Positions 9,257-17,623 of a stretch of 50,437 bases of DNA are shown piece by piece. Every line of letters starts with the position of its first letter. The stretch's first letter is position 1. Under the pieces are notes generated by a model that did no database searches, had not been told where the DNA came from, and saw only the letters and a program-made list of their open reading frames with translations. Origin of the DNA: Nosocomiicoccus massiliensis. Its GTDB lineage: Bacteria; Bacillota; Bacilli; Staphylococcales; Salinicoccaceae. The stretch lies in assembly GCF_000438455.1 (NCBI RefSeq), contig NZ_CAVG010000145.1:1-50437 (forward strand). The letters are read 5' to 3'. A program made the translations under genes and the position numbers.

Positions 9257-9745
9257 TTATTTAACAAAAATATCGCGGTTTTGTTAATTATTTTGATGTA
9301 TCTAACACTTTCAGACATTTTTTGTAAATAACCGATGAGTGATAGTGGCTTTTTATCCCAAAAGATGAAAAACGCTCTTCTACCAAATTTTATTTAACAA
9401 AATATCGCGGTTTTGTGAGATATCCGGATTTAATTAAAATATTTCGGCACAGGCGCACCGTTTTTGTTAATTATATTTTTTTATCTAACAAAAACGTGGT
9501 CATATCCCCAGTTTTTGTTAATTATCCGGATATATCTAACACTTTCACACATTTTTTGTAAATAATTGAAGAGCGACAGTGGCTTTTTATCCTAATAGAT
9601 GAAAAGCACCCTTCTCCCAAATTTTATTTAACAAAAATATCGCGATTTTGTGAGATATCCGGATTTAATTAACATATTCCGGTCCGCCGACACCGTTTTT
9701 GTTAATTATCCGGATATATCTAACACTTTCAAACATTTTTTGTAA
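9257..9745. repeat. Array of palindromic intergenic repeats (three degenerate units)
   Basis: The 653 bases between the convergent moaC and moaB genes hold no credible gene. Instead, a composite unit is repeated about three times: atttaacaaaaatatcgcg, then a TGTTA...TAACA palindrome, then tatctaacactttca and ttttttgtaaataa, then agtggctttttatcc and agatgaaaa. Two near-perfect 26-base palindromes centred on CCGG lie at 9516-9541 and 9700-9725. Degenerate versions are at about 9282-9307 and 9466-9490. A further inverted pair, ttaacaaaa (9261-9269) and ttttgttaa (9279-9287), flanks atatcgcgg. The units are too irregular for CRISPR. The shared core at bases 1-110 argues for a mobile or amplified element family. 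Confidence 0.75.
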
Positions 9746-9852
9746 ATAACCGCTCCACACACGGCAAATCGCTCGCACTTCATCATCCATAAGAACAAAA
9801 ACCTACTCCGACCGCACGTCGTTACAACTTACTACAATAGTTCGTGCCCCTA

Positions 9853-10359
9853 CTAGTTCTCTTTGTTTAACTCAAATACTAGATGGTTTAACTCTGGGAC
9901 GATGAGTTTGTCCATGCCGAGTTTGACTGCGCCTGTTGATCCTGGGAGGCTGACGATGAGTTGGTTGTCGTGCGTGCCCATTGCAGCGCGTGATAATAGA
10001 CTTCGCGATCCGATGTCTTCTGTGTAAGACAACATTCTAAATAGTTCCCCGAACCCTTCGACTTCTTTGTCGAATAGTTCGCTCACCGCTTCTATTGTGA
10101 CGTCTCGCTTAGCGATTCCTGTACCCCCTGTCGTGATGACGACGTCTAGATTTTTTTCGAGTAATCCAACAACCGCTTCACGGATTTTTTCTTTATCGTC
10201 TGTCACGATTAAGTGATTGTCATCTTCGACAACTGCGTTAATGTCAGTTAACTTTTCGATGACAAGTTTTCCGCCTTTGTCTGTTTCTTTTGTACGCGTA
10301 TCACTCACTGTAATTACACCGACGTTAATATCTCTATCGATTCTTTCAACAATACTCAT
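9853..10359 (-). CDS. moaB: Molybdopterin adenylyltransferase-type MoaB/MogA
   Basis: This MoCF-fold protein activates molybdopterin by adenylation before MoeA inserts molybdate (the MogA role, done by MoaB in many bacteria). I start it at the ATG at 10359 (MSIVERIDRDINVG), which has the site ggagagat. This gives 168 residues, and a longer frame begins inside moeB. Motifs include ITVSDTRT, VVITTGGTGIAKRDVT and SLPGSTGAVKLGM. Its ribosome-binding site overlaps the end of moeB, indicating a two-gene operon. Confidence 0.92.
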   Translation of the reverse strand: MSIVERIDRDINVGVITVSDTRTKETDKGGKLVIEKLTDINAVVEDDNHLIVTDDKEKIREAVVGLLEKNLDVVITTGGTGIAKRDVTIEAVSELFDKEVEGFGELFRMLSYTEDIGSRSLLSRAAMGTHDNQLIVSLPGSTGAVKLGMDKLIVPELNHLVFELNKEN

Positions 10360-10369
10360 AGTATCTCTC

Positions 10370-11371
10370 CTATCCAAATAGTTGTGCGACGATCGTGCGT
10401 GCTTTTTCAATTCGTTTTAGACCGTGTATTAACATTCGACCGTTTTTAAATACGATAATTCGATAATCATCATAATAAAATTCGATGAAGTACGGTGTCT
10501 CTTTAAAATCACCGAGTCGCTTCGCAGTGTTTAACGAAAGTTCATAAGTGACTGTGTCATCATATATTTGAACAGTATCTCTTCCACATAAGCTTAATGC
10601 TTGGTGTGATTCATTATATGAAGGATAAAGTTCTAACTCACACGTATCGCACTCTTTATTCTTAATGTTATCAAATGCGATGCGACCATGCTCGCCTGAC
10701 CATAAGTCTCCAAACGTCATATAGTGTCTGTCAAACGTTTCACCGATGAGTATTTTTATTGCTGTCGTGACTTGTATTGACACGGCCGTATGAATGGCTG
10801 GAGATATCACACCTGCTGTGTCACACGTTAATGTATTTGACGGAAGTACTGGCATCACACATCTATAACACGGCGAGTCCTTTGTAAATGGTGCACTTAC
10901 GTATGACGCTTCGACGACAGCTGCGTGGACCCACGGAATCCCCACTTTATACGCGACGTCATTAATTACGAGTCTTGTTTCAAAGTTATCTGTCCCGTCT
11001 AAAATTAAATCGACGTTATGAGTTTTTACGAGTGATTCTAAAAAGAGTGCGTCTACGTGATTCACATGGACTTCAATATCTAGATCACTACGAATTTCTT
11101 TTAAATGTTCGAGTGCCGCGATTGCTTTTGGTTTTTGGTTTTCTGCGTCACGTTCAGTATATAACGTCTGACGCTGTAAATTCGATAGCTCAACGTAGTC
11201 TCGGTCAACTAAAATGAGTTTCCCAATACCTAAACGCGCAAGCATCTCGCTTGAAACTGATCCGAGTGCACCGACTCCGACGATGAGTACGGTACTATCT
11301 AACAACTTTCGTTGACCGTCTTCACCGATATTTTTATATAAAATTTGTCGACTATAACGTTCGATATTCAT
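10370..11371 (-). CDS. moeB: E1-like adenylyltransferase MoeB/ThiF family
   Basis: MoeB adenylates the C-terminal glycine of MoaD so that sulfur can be loaded. The 333-residue protein has the ATP-binding VGVGALGSVSSEMLARLG (about 31-48), the LVDRDYVELSNLQRQTLY region, DGTDNFETR, and two zinc-binding pairs (CYRC, CDTC). Beyond the usual 250-residue core, a C-terminal extension of about 80 residues resembles the longer staphylococcal form rather than a clear rhodanese domain. The ThiF role in thiamine synthesis is an alternative, but location with moaB favours MoeB. Confidence 0.88.
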   Translation of the reverse strand: MNIERYSRQILYKNIGEDGQRKLLDSTVLIVGVGALGSVSSEMLARLGIGKLILVDRDYVELSNLQRQTLYTERDAENQKPKAIAALEHLKEIRSDLDIEVHVNHVDALFLESLVKTHNVDLILDGTDNFETRLVINDVAYKVGIPWVHAAVVEASYVSAPFTKDSPCYRCVMPVLPSNTLTCDTAGVISPAIHTAVSIQVTTAIKILIGETFDRHYMTFGDLWSGEHGRIAFDNIKNKECDTCELELYPSYNESHQALSLCGRDTVQIYDDTVTYELSLNTAKRLGDFKETPYFIEFYYDDYRIIVFKNGRMLIHGLKRIEKARTIVAQLFG

Positions 11372-11528
11372 AGTTTCACCTTAAAAAGTATAATCTCTAT
11401 TACAATACTATATTCTACACTATTCCATGAGTATTCTACATTGTAAAGATTGTGTAAAATATAAGTGAATAATTGTAAACATGATAAAATGATTAACATA
11501 TAACAAATTCGATATGCAGGAGGTTACT

Positions 11529-12230
11529 ATGCATAAAATTCTCGTTGTTGATGATGAAACATCAATTGTAACGTTACTTAAATTTAACTTAGAACAAAAT
11601 GGCTTTGAAGTCGTTACAGCAAACGACGGTTTAGAAGCGATTGAGCAAGTGAAAAAGGAATCACCAGACGTAATGGTTTTAGACTTAATGCTTCCAAAAA
11701 TGGATGGCATGGACGTCGTGAAAACTTTACGTCTCGATAAAATTCACGTTCCCGTTTTAATGCTCACTGCAAAAGATGATGAGTTCGATAAAATACTCGG
11801 CCTTGAAATGGGGGCGGATGACTATATGACAAAACCGTTTAGTCCGAGAGAAGTCGTAGCGAGAGTTCGCGCGATATTAAGACGCATTGACTTTGAAGCA
11901 AATCAAGTTACTACAGAAGACAACACTGTAAAAATCGGTGAACTAACAATCGATTATGACAACTATTCTATTTATAAAAACGATAAAAAAATCGACCTCA
12001 CTAAAAAAGAATACGAACTTCTCGTTTACTTAAGTAAAAACAATGGACGTGTTTTATCTCGCGATCAACTGTTAAACGGAATTTGGCAGTTTGATTTTGA
12101 CGGTGATACACGAATTGTCGACGTCCACATCGGTAAACTAAGAGAAAAAATTGAAGACAATCCGAAGTCGCCGAAATACATTCATACTGTTCGTGGATTC
12201 GGTTATAAGATGGAATATATCGATGAATAA
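11529..12230 (+). CDS. phoP: OmpR-family response regulator, probable PhoP
   Basis: This is the response regulator of a two-component system. The 233-residue protein has a receiver domain (acidic pair at residues 8-9, phospho-acceptor D52 in VLDLMLP, K in MTKPFS) and a C-terminal winged helix ending HTVRGFGYKM. The ATG at 11529 has a strong site (gcaggagg). Its stop overlaps the sensor-kinase start by eight bases. The receiver resembles PhoP of phosphate control (SIVTLLKFNLEQ...). WalR and SrrA are alternatives that I consider less likely because of the partner kinase. A TTAACA Pho-box-like hexamer lies about 35 bases upstream, a weak hint of autoregulation. Confidence 0.82.
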   Translation: MHKILVVDDETSIVTLLKFNLEQNGFEVVTANDGLEAIEQVKKESPDVMVLDLMLPKMDGMDVVKTLRLDKIHVPVLMLTAKDDEFDKILGLEMGADDYMTKPFSPREVVARVRAILRRIDFEANQVTTEDNTVKIGELTIDYDNYSIYKNDKKIDLTKKEYELLVYLSKNNGRVLSRDQLLNGIWQFDFDGDTRIVDVHIGKLREKIEDNPKSPKYIHTVRGFGYKMEYIDE

Positions 12231-13980
12231 ACTGTGGGTTCGCATCACACTTTCGTTTTTCATCGTTTTAATTGTCGGATTATGTATGATGTTTTTCTTT
12301 GTAGATAACGTAAACCGTACGACGTATAACGCAATGACGAGTAAGCAACTTACTGAAGAAAGTGAACTGCTCGAAAGTATGATTACAAAAGATACGTTAA
12401 CCATTCGTAATACGAAGGAAATGTTTTCGGATCTAAAGTTGCCCGAAAACTTACGCTTTACGATTATCGATGAGGACGGGAGAGTCATTTACGACACGGA
12501 TTCAAACATTTGGACGATGAGTAATCACATCGATCGCCCAGAGATTAAAGAAGCGAAACGAAAGAAAACGACGAGTGAATCATACATTCGACAAAGTGAC
12601 ACTGAAGACATACAGATGATGTACGTCGCTGTACCGATCACTGAAGACGGTGAAGTCATTGGGTATGTCCGTAGCTCTACTCCACTAGAGACAATCGAAG
12701 CAGCTGCACAACAAAAATGGGTATCAATCGTCATCGTATTTACACTCATTTTAGTCGCAACGATTATATCAGCAGCACTACTCGCATATAAAATTACGAA
12801 TCCAATTCAAAAGATTATAGAAGTGACAGAGCGTCTGAAGAAAAATGATTATAGCGCGCGTATTAACGATACGTTTCCTGGAGAACTGTACACGCTTAGT
12901 GAGTCCGTCAATTCTCTAGCAATTAGTCTAAACGCTCACGTCACAGAAATTAAAGACCAATCTAAACAGCTTGAGAGTATTTTATCGAATTTAAATACGG
13001 GTGTTATTTTGATTAACCCGGAAGGTAAAATTGACGTGATTAACGACGCAGCGTTAAAAATGATCAACCAAACGCGAGATAAAATTCTCCATAATGACTA
13101 TCAGGAAAGTCTTGTTAAATTAAATGTACTAAGAGACATTCGTCACGTTTATAAATACGATGAAGTAAAAACGAGTGAAGTACATTTATACAATCCTGAA
13201 GAAATGATTTTAAACTTTTATGCCGCACCGTATTACGGTGAACGCTGGGAAAAGCGTGGTGTAATCGTTGCGCTTCACGATATTACGGATATTAAGCGAC
13301 TTGAAAATATTCGTAGAGATTTCGTTGCAAACGTGTCTCATGAGTTAAAAACGCCGATCACATCAATTCAAGGTTTCTCTGAAACGTTATTACAATCTGG
13401 GGATTTACCCCGAGAAGTTGAGCGAGAGTTTTTAGAAATTATATATAACGAAAGTGTTCGGTTAAATAAGCTGATCATCGATATTTTAAATTTATCGAAA
13501 ATAGAAAAACATCAAATTCGACTGAATGAAACGAATTTTGATTTAACTGAACTCGTTCATGCGACTGTGCGTCCAATGAAACGTTTATTTAAAGATAGAA
13601 ACTTACAACTCCATTTACCAGAAAATGAGGAGCATATGCTCTATGCGGATAAAGAACGCGTCGCGCAAATACTCGTAAACCTACTTTCAAACGCTGCAAA
13701 TTACACGCATGAAGGTGACATAGTTGAAGTAAAAATAGAAGAGACGAACGATTCCATAGAGTTAAGTGTTCATGACACAGGGGCTGGAATTCCAGAAGAA
13801 AGCCTCAGTCGACTATTCGAACGATTTTACCGCGTCGATTCTGCACGTAGTACAGCAGATGGTGGCACGGGCCTAGGTTTATCGATTGTGAAACACCTCG
13901 TCGAACTTCATAATGCCTCAATAACTGTAGACAGTATTGAAGGAGAATATACGACATTTACGGTAACGTTTAAAAGATAA
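12223..13980 (+). CDS. phoR: Membrane sensor histidine kinase, probable PhoR
   Basis: This is the sensor kinase partner of the preceding regulator. The 585-residue protein starts at the overlapping ATG 12223. It has TM1 at about 7-28, an extracellular sensor region at 29-165, TM2 at about 167-189, HAMP at 190-243, a PAS-like domain at about 250-355, a HisKA domain with phospho-acceptor His373 (FVANVSHELKTPITS), and a HATPase domain with N box NLLSNAANYT and G boxes DTGAGIPE and GGTGLGLSIV. The single PAS plus extracellular domain fits PhoR. A strong bidirectional terminator follows immediately. Confidence 0.85.
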   Translation: MNKLWVRITLSFFIVLIVGLCMMFFFVDNVNRTTYNAMTSKQLTEESELLESMITKDTLTIRNTKEMFSDLKLPENLRFTIIDEDGRVIYDTDSNIWTMSNHIDRPEIKEAKRKKTTSESYIRQSDTEDIQMMYVAVPITEDGEVIGYVRSSTPLETIEAAAQQKWVSIVIVFTLILVATIISAALLAYKITNPIQKIIEVTERLKKNDYSARINDTFPGELYTLSESVNSLAISLNAHVTEIKDQSKQLESILSNLNTGVILINPEGKIDVINDAALKMINQTRDKILHNDYQESLVKLNVLRDIRHVYKYDEVKTSEVHLYNPEEMILNFYAAPYYGERWEKRGVIVALHDITDIKRLENIRRDFVANVSHELKTPITSIQGFSETLLQSGDLPREVEREFLEIIYNESVRLNKLIIDILNLSKIEKHQIRLNETNFDLTELVHATVRPMKRLFKDRNLQLHLPENEEHMLYADKERVAQILVNLLSNAANYTHEGDIVEVKIEETNDSIELSVHDTGAGIPEESLSRLFERFYRVDSARSTADGGTGLGLSIVKHLVELHNASITVDSIEGEYTTFTVTFKR

Positions 13981-14010
13981 AATGACGCCACTTTTAAAAG
14001 TGGCGTCATT
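13981..14010. terminator. Bidirectional terminator between phoR and the ScdA-like gene
   Basis: A perfect 30-base palindrome (aatgacgccactttt with aaaagtggcgtcatt) starts right after the phoR stop and ends right before the stop of the convergent gene at 14012. T-rich sequence follows it on the plus strand. Confidence 0.88.
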
Positions 14011-14011
14011 A

Positions 14012-14638
14012 TTATTTTCGGCGAATTAATTGTTCAAGTGCGATCATTTCTATAACGACCTGCTCTAAACGTTCTAGTCTATCATAGACAAATTCTACAT
14101 CAGCATCTAAGGGCTCACTATTATAATCATTCGAGACATCTCGTAACTTCTCAAATCCTTTAACGATTTCCTTTTCTTTACTTTCAACTTCTACGTTATA
14201 TACTTCCGCATGTTTATCTGAAACGACGAGTGGGTGTACTGTATCTTCGAGAAGTTCACTATAATCATTTAAAGCTTGTTTGACTTTATCATATGCGTGA
14301 TGGACGTTTTCGTCTTTTAATTTTTTCTTCGACACTTTTTTAACATATTCATGTAAAACGGGTAGTTCATCTTTTAAATCTTCGATATAACGGTCGTGGA
14401 CTGTTTTTGTAAGATCTTGCTTCGTATGATTGACGTAATTTGTGACATACTCGTCTTCCACAAAGTCTTTTAAATCGTTCACGACAGCTTCTACGTCTAA
14501 ATTATGTTTAACCGCGACATCTTCGACTGTTACCGTATCGTCGACAGCAAATTTAAGTGATAAAGGACGGATAACCTCTCCGATATTTGGATAATCTATA
14601 AATAAATGTTGTACGCGTGTAGTTTTATCTAACGCCAT
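14012..14638 (-). CDS. RIC/ScdA-like protein lacking the usual metal ligands
   Basis: The 208-residue soluble protein resembles ScdA/YtfE (RIC), the di-iron proteins that repair nitrosated or oxidised Fe-S clusters, over nearly its whole length. An N-terminal DUF1858/ScdA_N-like domain (residues 8-60, IDYPNIGEVIRPLSLKF) is followed by a helical region like the hemerythrin part (DRYIEDLKDELPVLHEYVKKVSK at 82-104, and RLERLEQVVIEMIALEQ at the end). Normal length is about 220. The Cys pair expected after KF (about 31-32) reads Ala-Val, and most positions where iron-binding His residues should fall are Ile, Leu, Lys or Phe. I infer a pseudo-RIC without metal. The assignment comes from remembered alignment and needs a profile search. 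It stands alone with its own ribosome-binding site, divergent from the next gene. Confidence 0.6.
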   Translation of the reverse strand: MALDKTTRVQHLFIDYPNIGEVIRPLSLKFAVDDTVTVEDVAVKHNLDVEAVVNDLKDFVEDEYVTNYVNHTKQDLTKTVHDRYIEDLKDELPVLHEYVKKVSKKKLKDENVHHAYDKVKQALNDYSELLEDTVHPLVVSDKHAEVYNVEVESKEKEIVKGFEKLRDVSNDYNSEPLDADVEFVYDRLERLEQVVIEMIALEQLIRRK

Positions 14639-14763
14639 AATTAACGCCTCCTCGTTTACTTACATATTGCCGATTATTTATGTTTATAAACACAGCCGTT
14701 TCGTGTAAATGATTAACGGGTACGTTATAATAATAAGTAATTCGTTAACCGGAGGTTATTTTT

Positions 14764-15516
14764 ATGAAAGAGAAGCTAAGAATGGCTGCGACAATTTTAC
14801 CTGTTTTACTCGTACCATTACTCAAAAACAGAAATGAAATTAAAGACCATCCAGACGTGCAAAAACTCGCAAAAAACAGTAATATTTTATATAGTAAAGC
14901 TAAGGATAAAACACAAACTGTCACTGAAGCGGGCGTTAAAGGATTTAACGAAACGCGTGACTTCGTTTCTGAAAAATACCACGCTTCAAAAGATAAGCGC
15001 GAGTATAATAAACAAATGAAAGCACACGACAAATCGTTAAGTAAACTGAACAAGTTAGAGGCACAGTTTGAAGCTGACAAAGAAAAACATCGTAAAAAAC
15101 GTATGGAAAGTCTCGTATCAAGAGAGACTCTAGATCACGATGAAAAAGAATCACGTATGAACGTATCGAAAGGACATCAGAAATTGACTACTGAAAGACC
15201 AGACACAACAAACGTAAAAGAACTCAATGAACAATTCGTTGAACAAACAGAGTATGAGGATGATTATTCTCCAGGTGCATTACATTTAAAACATAAAGAT
15301 TTACTCGACCCAAGAAGTGCACACCTTCGTGAAGAAGCTAAAGAACGTAAAATAGAAAAAGCCGACAAGAGAGACGATTCACTATTCGGTAAACATCGCC
15401 GTCAAAATGAGCGCCACATCGAAAACCACGGAAGAAAAACAGGATACGGTGAGAAATATCAAAAATCGGATTCTCTAAAACAATTTATCGAATGGAAAGA
15501 CAAACATACCGACTAA
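14764..15516 (+). CDS. Conserved-looking hypothetical protein, charged, with short hydrophobic N-terminus
   Basis: I do not recognise this 250-residue protein. It opens with a short hydrophobic stretch (ATILPVLLVPLL, residues 9-20) and is then highly charged and Lys/Glu-rich, with a likely coiled coil at about 75-115 and a basic, His/Arg-rich C-terminus. No enzymatic motif is visible. A good ribosome-binding site (accggagg) precedes the ATG. Its stop overlaps the start of the LOG-family gene (TAATG), so the two are translationally coupled. A membrane-tethered cytoplasmic scaffold is possible but only a guess. Confidence 0.8.
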   Translation: MKEKLRMAATILPVLLVPLLKNRNEIKDHPDVQKLAKNSNILYSKAKDKTQTVTEAGVKGFNETRDFVSEKYHASKDKREYNKQMKAHDKSLSKLNKLEAQFEADKEKHRKKRMESLVSRETLDHDEKESRMNVSKGHQKLTTERPDTTNVKELNEQFVEQTEYEDDYSPGALHLKHKDLLDPRSAHLREEAKERKIEKADKRDDSLFGKHRRQNERHIENHGRKTGYGEKYQKSDSLKQFIEWKDKHTD

Positions 15517-16112
15517 TGGAAATTAGCAAAGTTTCTGTTTTTTGTGGTGCACGTTTAGGTAATAGTGATAAATTTAGAGAAGATGCGTATACGCTCGGTG
15601 AAACGCTCGCAAACGAAAATGTCGAACTCATTTATGGTGGAGGCGGCCTCGGTTTAATGGGGGCTGTTGCGAACGGTGCGTTAGACGCTGGAGGCGACGT
15701 GACTGGCATTATCCCGACAGTATTAGTCGATAAAGAAATGGCACACCCTCGCGTTACAAACATGAAAGTCGTCGACACGATGAGCACGCGTAAAGATATG
15801 TTAATCGATGAAGCGGATGCGATCATCATTTTGCCTGGTGGCGCAGGCACGATGGAAGAGTTTTTCCAAGTATTTGTCGGTGGACAAATTGGACACGCTC
15901 AAAAACCAATTGCGCTCGTCAATACAGATGGTTACTACGATTCACTATTTGATTTGTTTGAATCATTTATTGAAAACGACTTTTTAGAGCGCAGATTTTT
16001 AGATTTAATCATTAAACTCGATTCAATCGAAAACGTACTCGACGAATTAAAACAATTCCGTCCAGTTGCTGGACGTAGTCGAGAAGATATAGAAAACGGA
16101 CATCGTGATTAA
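15516..16112 (+). CDS. LOG-family cytokinin riboside 5'-monophosphate phosphoribohydrolase
   Basis: Members of this TIGR00730 family cleave the N-glycosidic bond of nucleoside monophosphates; in bacteria the physiological substrate is often unknown. The 198-residue protein carries the family motif PGGAGTMEEF (about residues 108-117), a Rossmann-like GGGGLGLMG (about 43-51), and the conserved STRKDMLIDEADA. I start it at the ATG that overlaps the preceding stop (15516), giving MEISKVSVFCGA, which matches the family start. The stop codon lies inside the loop of the downstream terminator. Confidence 0.9.
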   Translation: MEISKVSVFCGARLGNSDKFREDAYTLGETLANENVELIYGGGGLGLMGAVANGALDAGGDVTGIIPTVLVDKEMAHPRVTNMKVVDTMSTRKDMLIDEADAIIILPGGAGTMEEFFQVFVGGQIGHAQKPIALVNTDGYYDSLFDLFESFIENDFLERRFLDLIIKLDSIENVLDELKQFRPVAGRSREDIENGHRD

Positions 16113-16130
16113 TTTCAAGATGTCCGTTTT
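16093..16130. terminator. Bidirectional terminator between the LOG gene and the GNAT gene
   Basis: A 12-bp perfect stem (aaaacggacatc at 16093-16104, gatgtccgtttt at 16119-16130) encloses a 14-base loop that includes the LOG-gene stop. A- and T-rich flanks suit termination from both sides. Confidence 0.82.
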
Positions 16131-16681
16131 TATGTGTGTATTTTAAAAATTAAACTGTCCGCTTTACGATGCCCTTCTACATAATACGGGTTCGTATATT
16201 CAAATATAGGATCCATACCGATTTTGTCGATGACATTTAACCACGGAAGATTGAGCTTTGAAGTGAATGCATATACTTCTTGAATGTCTGTTTTTTTACG
16301 TACAAACTTCATCACCGCTTCAGCCGCTTCAGTTGCGAGCCCTTGATTCCAGTATGGTTTATCAAGTAATAAATATAGCTCAACACACGGAAATAAATGT
16401 TCGATTTCATCTAAGTTTAGATGTTCGTCGTACTGTTTAATACGAATGCCCGCGATTCCTATCATTTCATTATTACTTTTTCTTTCTAACGCAAACACTC
16501 CAAATCCTCTGTCGCGAATGCTTCCTGACATATCTCTCACGAGTGTTTCTATTTCAACGTCAGATAACGGATTTGGAAAGTACTGCACGACATCTCTATC
16601 ACGCATCATGTTTCGAATACAATCGATATCTGATGATGTGTAATCCCTTAATAATAAACGCTTTGTTTTTATCTGTGTCAT
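16130..16681 (-). CDS. GNAT N-acetyltransferase, RimJ/RimL type
   Basis: This 183-residue acetyltransferase has the RimJ/RimL-type N-terminus (TKRLLLRDYTSSDID), a central MIGIAGIRI strand and the acetyl-CoA-binding segment KPYWNQGLATEAAEAVMKFV (about 117-136). Substrates in this subgroup include protein N-termini, amino acids and small amines, and cannot be read from the sequence. Its start overlaps the stop of the gene at 16678 (ATGA), so it is the last gene of a small operon. Confidence 0.87.
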   Translation of the reverse strand: MTQIKTKRLLLRDYTSSDIDCIRNMMRDRDVVQYFPNPLSDVEIETLVRDMSGSIRDRGFGVFALERKSNNEMIGIAGIRIKQYDEHLNLDEIEHLFPCVELYLLLDKPYWNQGLATEAAEAVMKFVRKKTDIQEVYAFTSKLNLPWLNVIDKIGMDPIFEYTNPYYVEGHRKADSLIFKIHT

Positions 16682-16989
16682 TGTCTGTCACGTTTATTAT
16701 AGTTAATTAGCTTTACAGTAAATTCTTTTTCATTTAAATCATAATCGACTAAATGCTTCTCTTTACTTACATCAGCTACGACGCTAACAAAATCATTAGA
16801 ACCTTCGATATCAAAGTGGATATAGAACGTGTCATAACTATCTTCAGGTTTTGGTTGTTGTGAGACGCTACGCTTCGTTTGTTCAGCGTTATATACGCAC
16901 TTATTTTGAATGATGTTGCTGAGTTCTTGACGTAAAGCTTCTAAAGACATCGTTTCGTTTTCCATTAAGACAAAATCACTTTCGTACAT
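16678..16989 (-). CDS. Small hypothetical protein (103 residues)
   Basis: I do not recognise this protein. It is acidic and apparently soluble. A helical N-terminal part (residues 9-35) is followed by a likely beta-rich part (DTFYIHFDIEG, FVSVVADVS, EFTVKLINY). No signal peptide or catalytic motif is visible. A strong ribosome-binding site (gaggag) fits the ATG at 16989. It sits five bases after the lipoprotein gene and overlaps the GNAT gene, so all three are probably one transcript. Confidence 0.72.
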   Translation of the reverse strand: MYESDFVLMENETMSLEALRQELSNIIQNKCVYNAEQTKRSVSQQPKPEDSYDTFYIHFDIEGSNDFVSVVADVSKEKHLVDYDLNEKEFTVKLINYNKRDRQ

Positions 16990-16994
16990 ACTCT

Positions 16995-17237
16995 TTACTC
17001 CTCTTCTTCATCTTCTTTATCTTTTTCATTATCTTCTTGTTCGATTTGACTGAGTTCATCTTGTTTCGTTTTTAACTTCTGTTTTAAATCATCGTTATCT
17101 CTTTTTAATTCGTTAATTTGTCGTTCTAAGTTTGTAATGCTTTCTTCGAGTGCTTGGATGTCTTTCTCTTTTTGAGATTGTCCGCTACACGCACTGAGAA
17201 ACACCGTGCATATTAACAAGATTAAAACACGTTTCAT
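16995..17237 (-). CDS. Small coiled-coil lipoprotein
   Basis: The 80-residue protein begins with a lipoprotein signal peptide (MKRVLILLICTVFLSAC). The lipobox LSAC puts the lipidated Cys at residue 17. The mature part is a continuous heptad-like, Glu/Lys/Gln-rich helix, ending in an acidic tail of alternating E and D. The chosen ATG at 17237 has the site aggtga; a longer frame adds 13 residues in front of the signal. It should be anchored on the outer face of the membrane. Function is unknown, perhaps structural. Confidence 0.8.
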   Translation of the reverse strand: MKRVLILLICTVFLSACSGQSQKEKDIQALEESITNLERQINELKRDNDDLKQKLKTKQDELSQIEQEDNEKDKEDEEEE

Positions 17238-17344
17238 ATCATCACCTACACATATAATAATAGTATAGCACTTCACATATACGTTGAAAATTCTCTTGTA
17301 GATTCTATCATTTTAAGCGATACTAAACTTAAGAGGTGGAACGA

Positions 17345-17596
17345 ATGTTTGAATGGATTAAACTCGGAGTTACTGTTGTTTTCATCATTTTAATGCTCGT
17401 CGTATTTTTTAAAAATAAAAACGTTACTCGTTCATTAATCATACTACTTATTGCACATTCTATTATTATATTTTCACTTCGCTTTTTTGTCGGTAACGAA
17501 CCGTTAGTCGATTCTATATTAGGCGCAGTGTATTTAATTGTAATTGCTGTGTTTTCAGTATTAATATTTAGAGCGTTAAAACAACAAGACAATTGA
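17345..17596 (+). CDS. Small integral membrane protein (83 residues)
   Basis: I do not recognise this protein. It has three probable membrane segments (about 6-22, 29-47 and 58-76) with short basic loops and a polar C-terminal tail (RALKQQDN). The ATG at 17345 follows gaggtgg at good spacing. An in-frame GTG three codons earlier lies inside that site, so it is unlikely to be the start. It is monocistronic and ends in a strong hairpin terminator. Confidence 0.72.
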   Translation: MFEWIKLGVTVVFIILMLVVFFKNKNVTRSLIILLIAHSIIIFSLRFFVGNEPLVDSILGAVYLIVIAVFSVLIFRALKQQDN

Positions 17597-17597
17597 T

Positions 17598-17623
17598 AAA
17601 ACGTCCCAATTTTGGGACGTTTT
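17598..17623. terminator. Bidirectional terminator
   Basis: A 12-bp stem, aaaacgtcccaa (17598-17609) with ttgggacgtttt (17612-17623), has a T run on the plus strand and an A run before it. It serves the small membrane-protein gene and the convergent DUF456 gene. Confidence 0.88.

Noticed and set aside
9257-9745. CRISPR array
   Set aside because: Repeats are of different lengths, diverged and arranged as nested palindromes. There are no uniform spacers, and no cas genes are nearby.
11420-11710. Minus-strand frame overlapping the start of phoP
   Set aside because: Its sequence is the reverse of the conserved receiver domain, with no recognisable protein features.
14012-14638. Intact ScdA/YtfE di-iron repair protein
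   Set aside because: The Cys pair and most ligand histidines are absent at the aligned positions.
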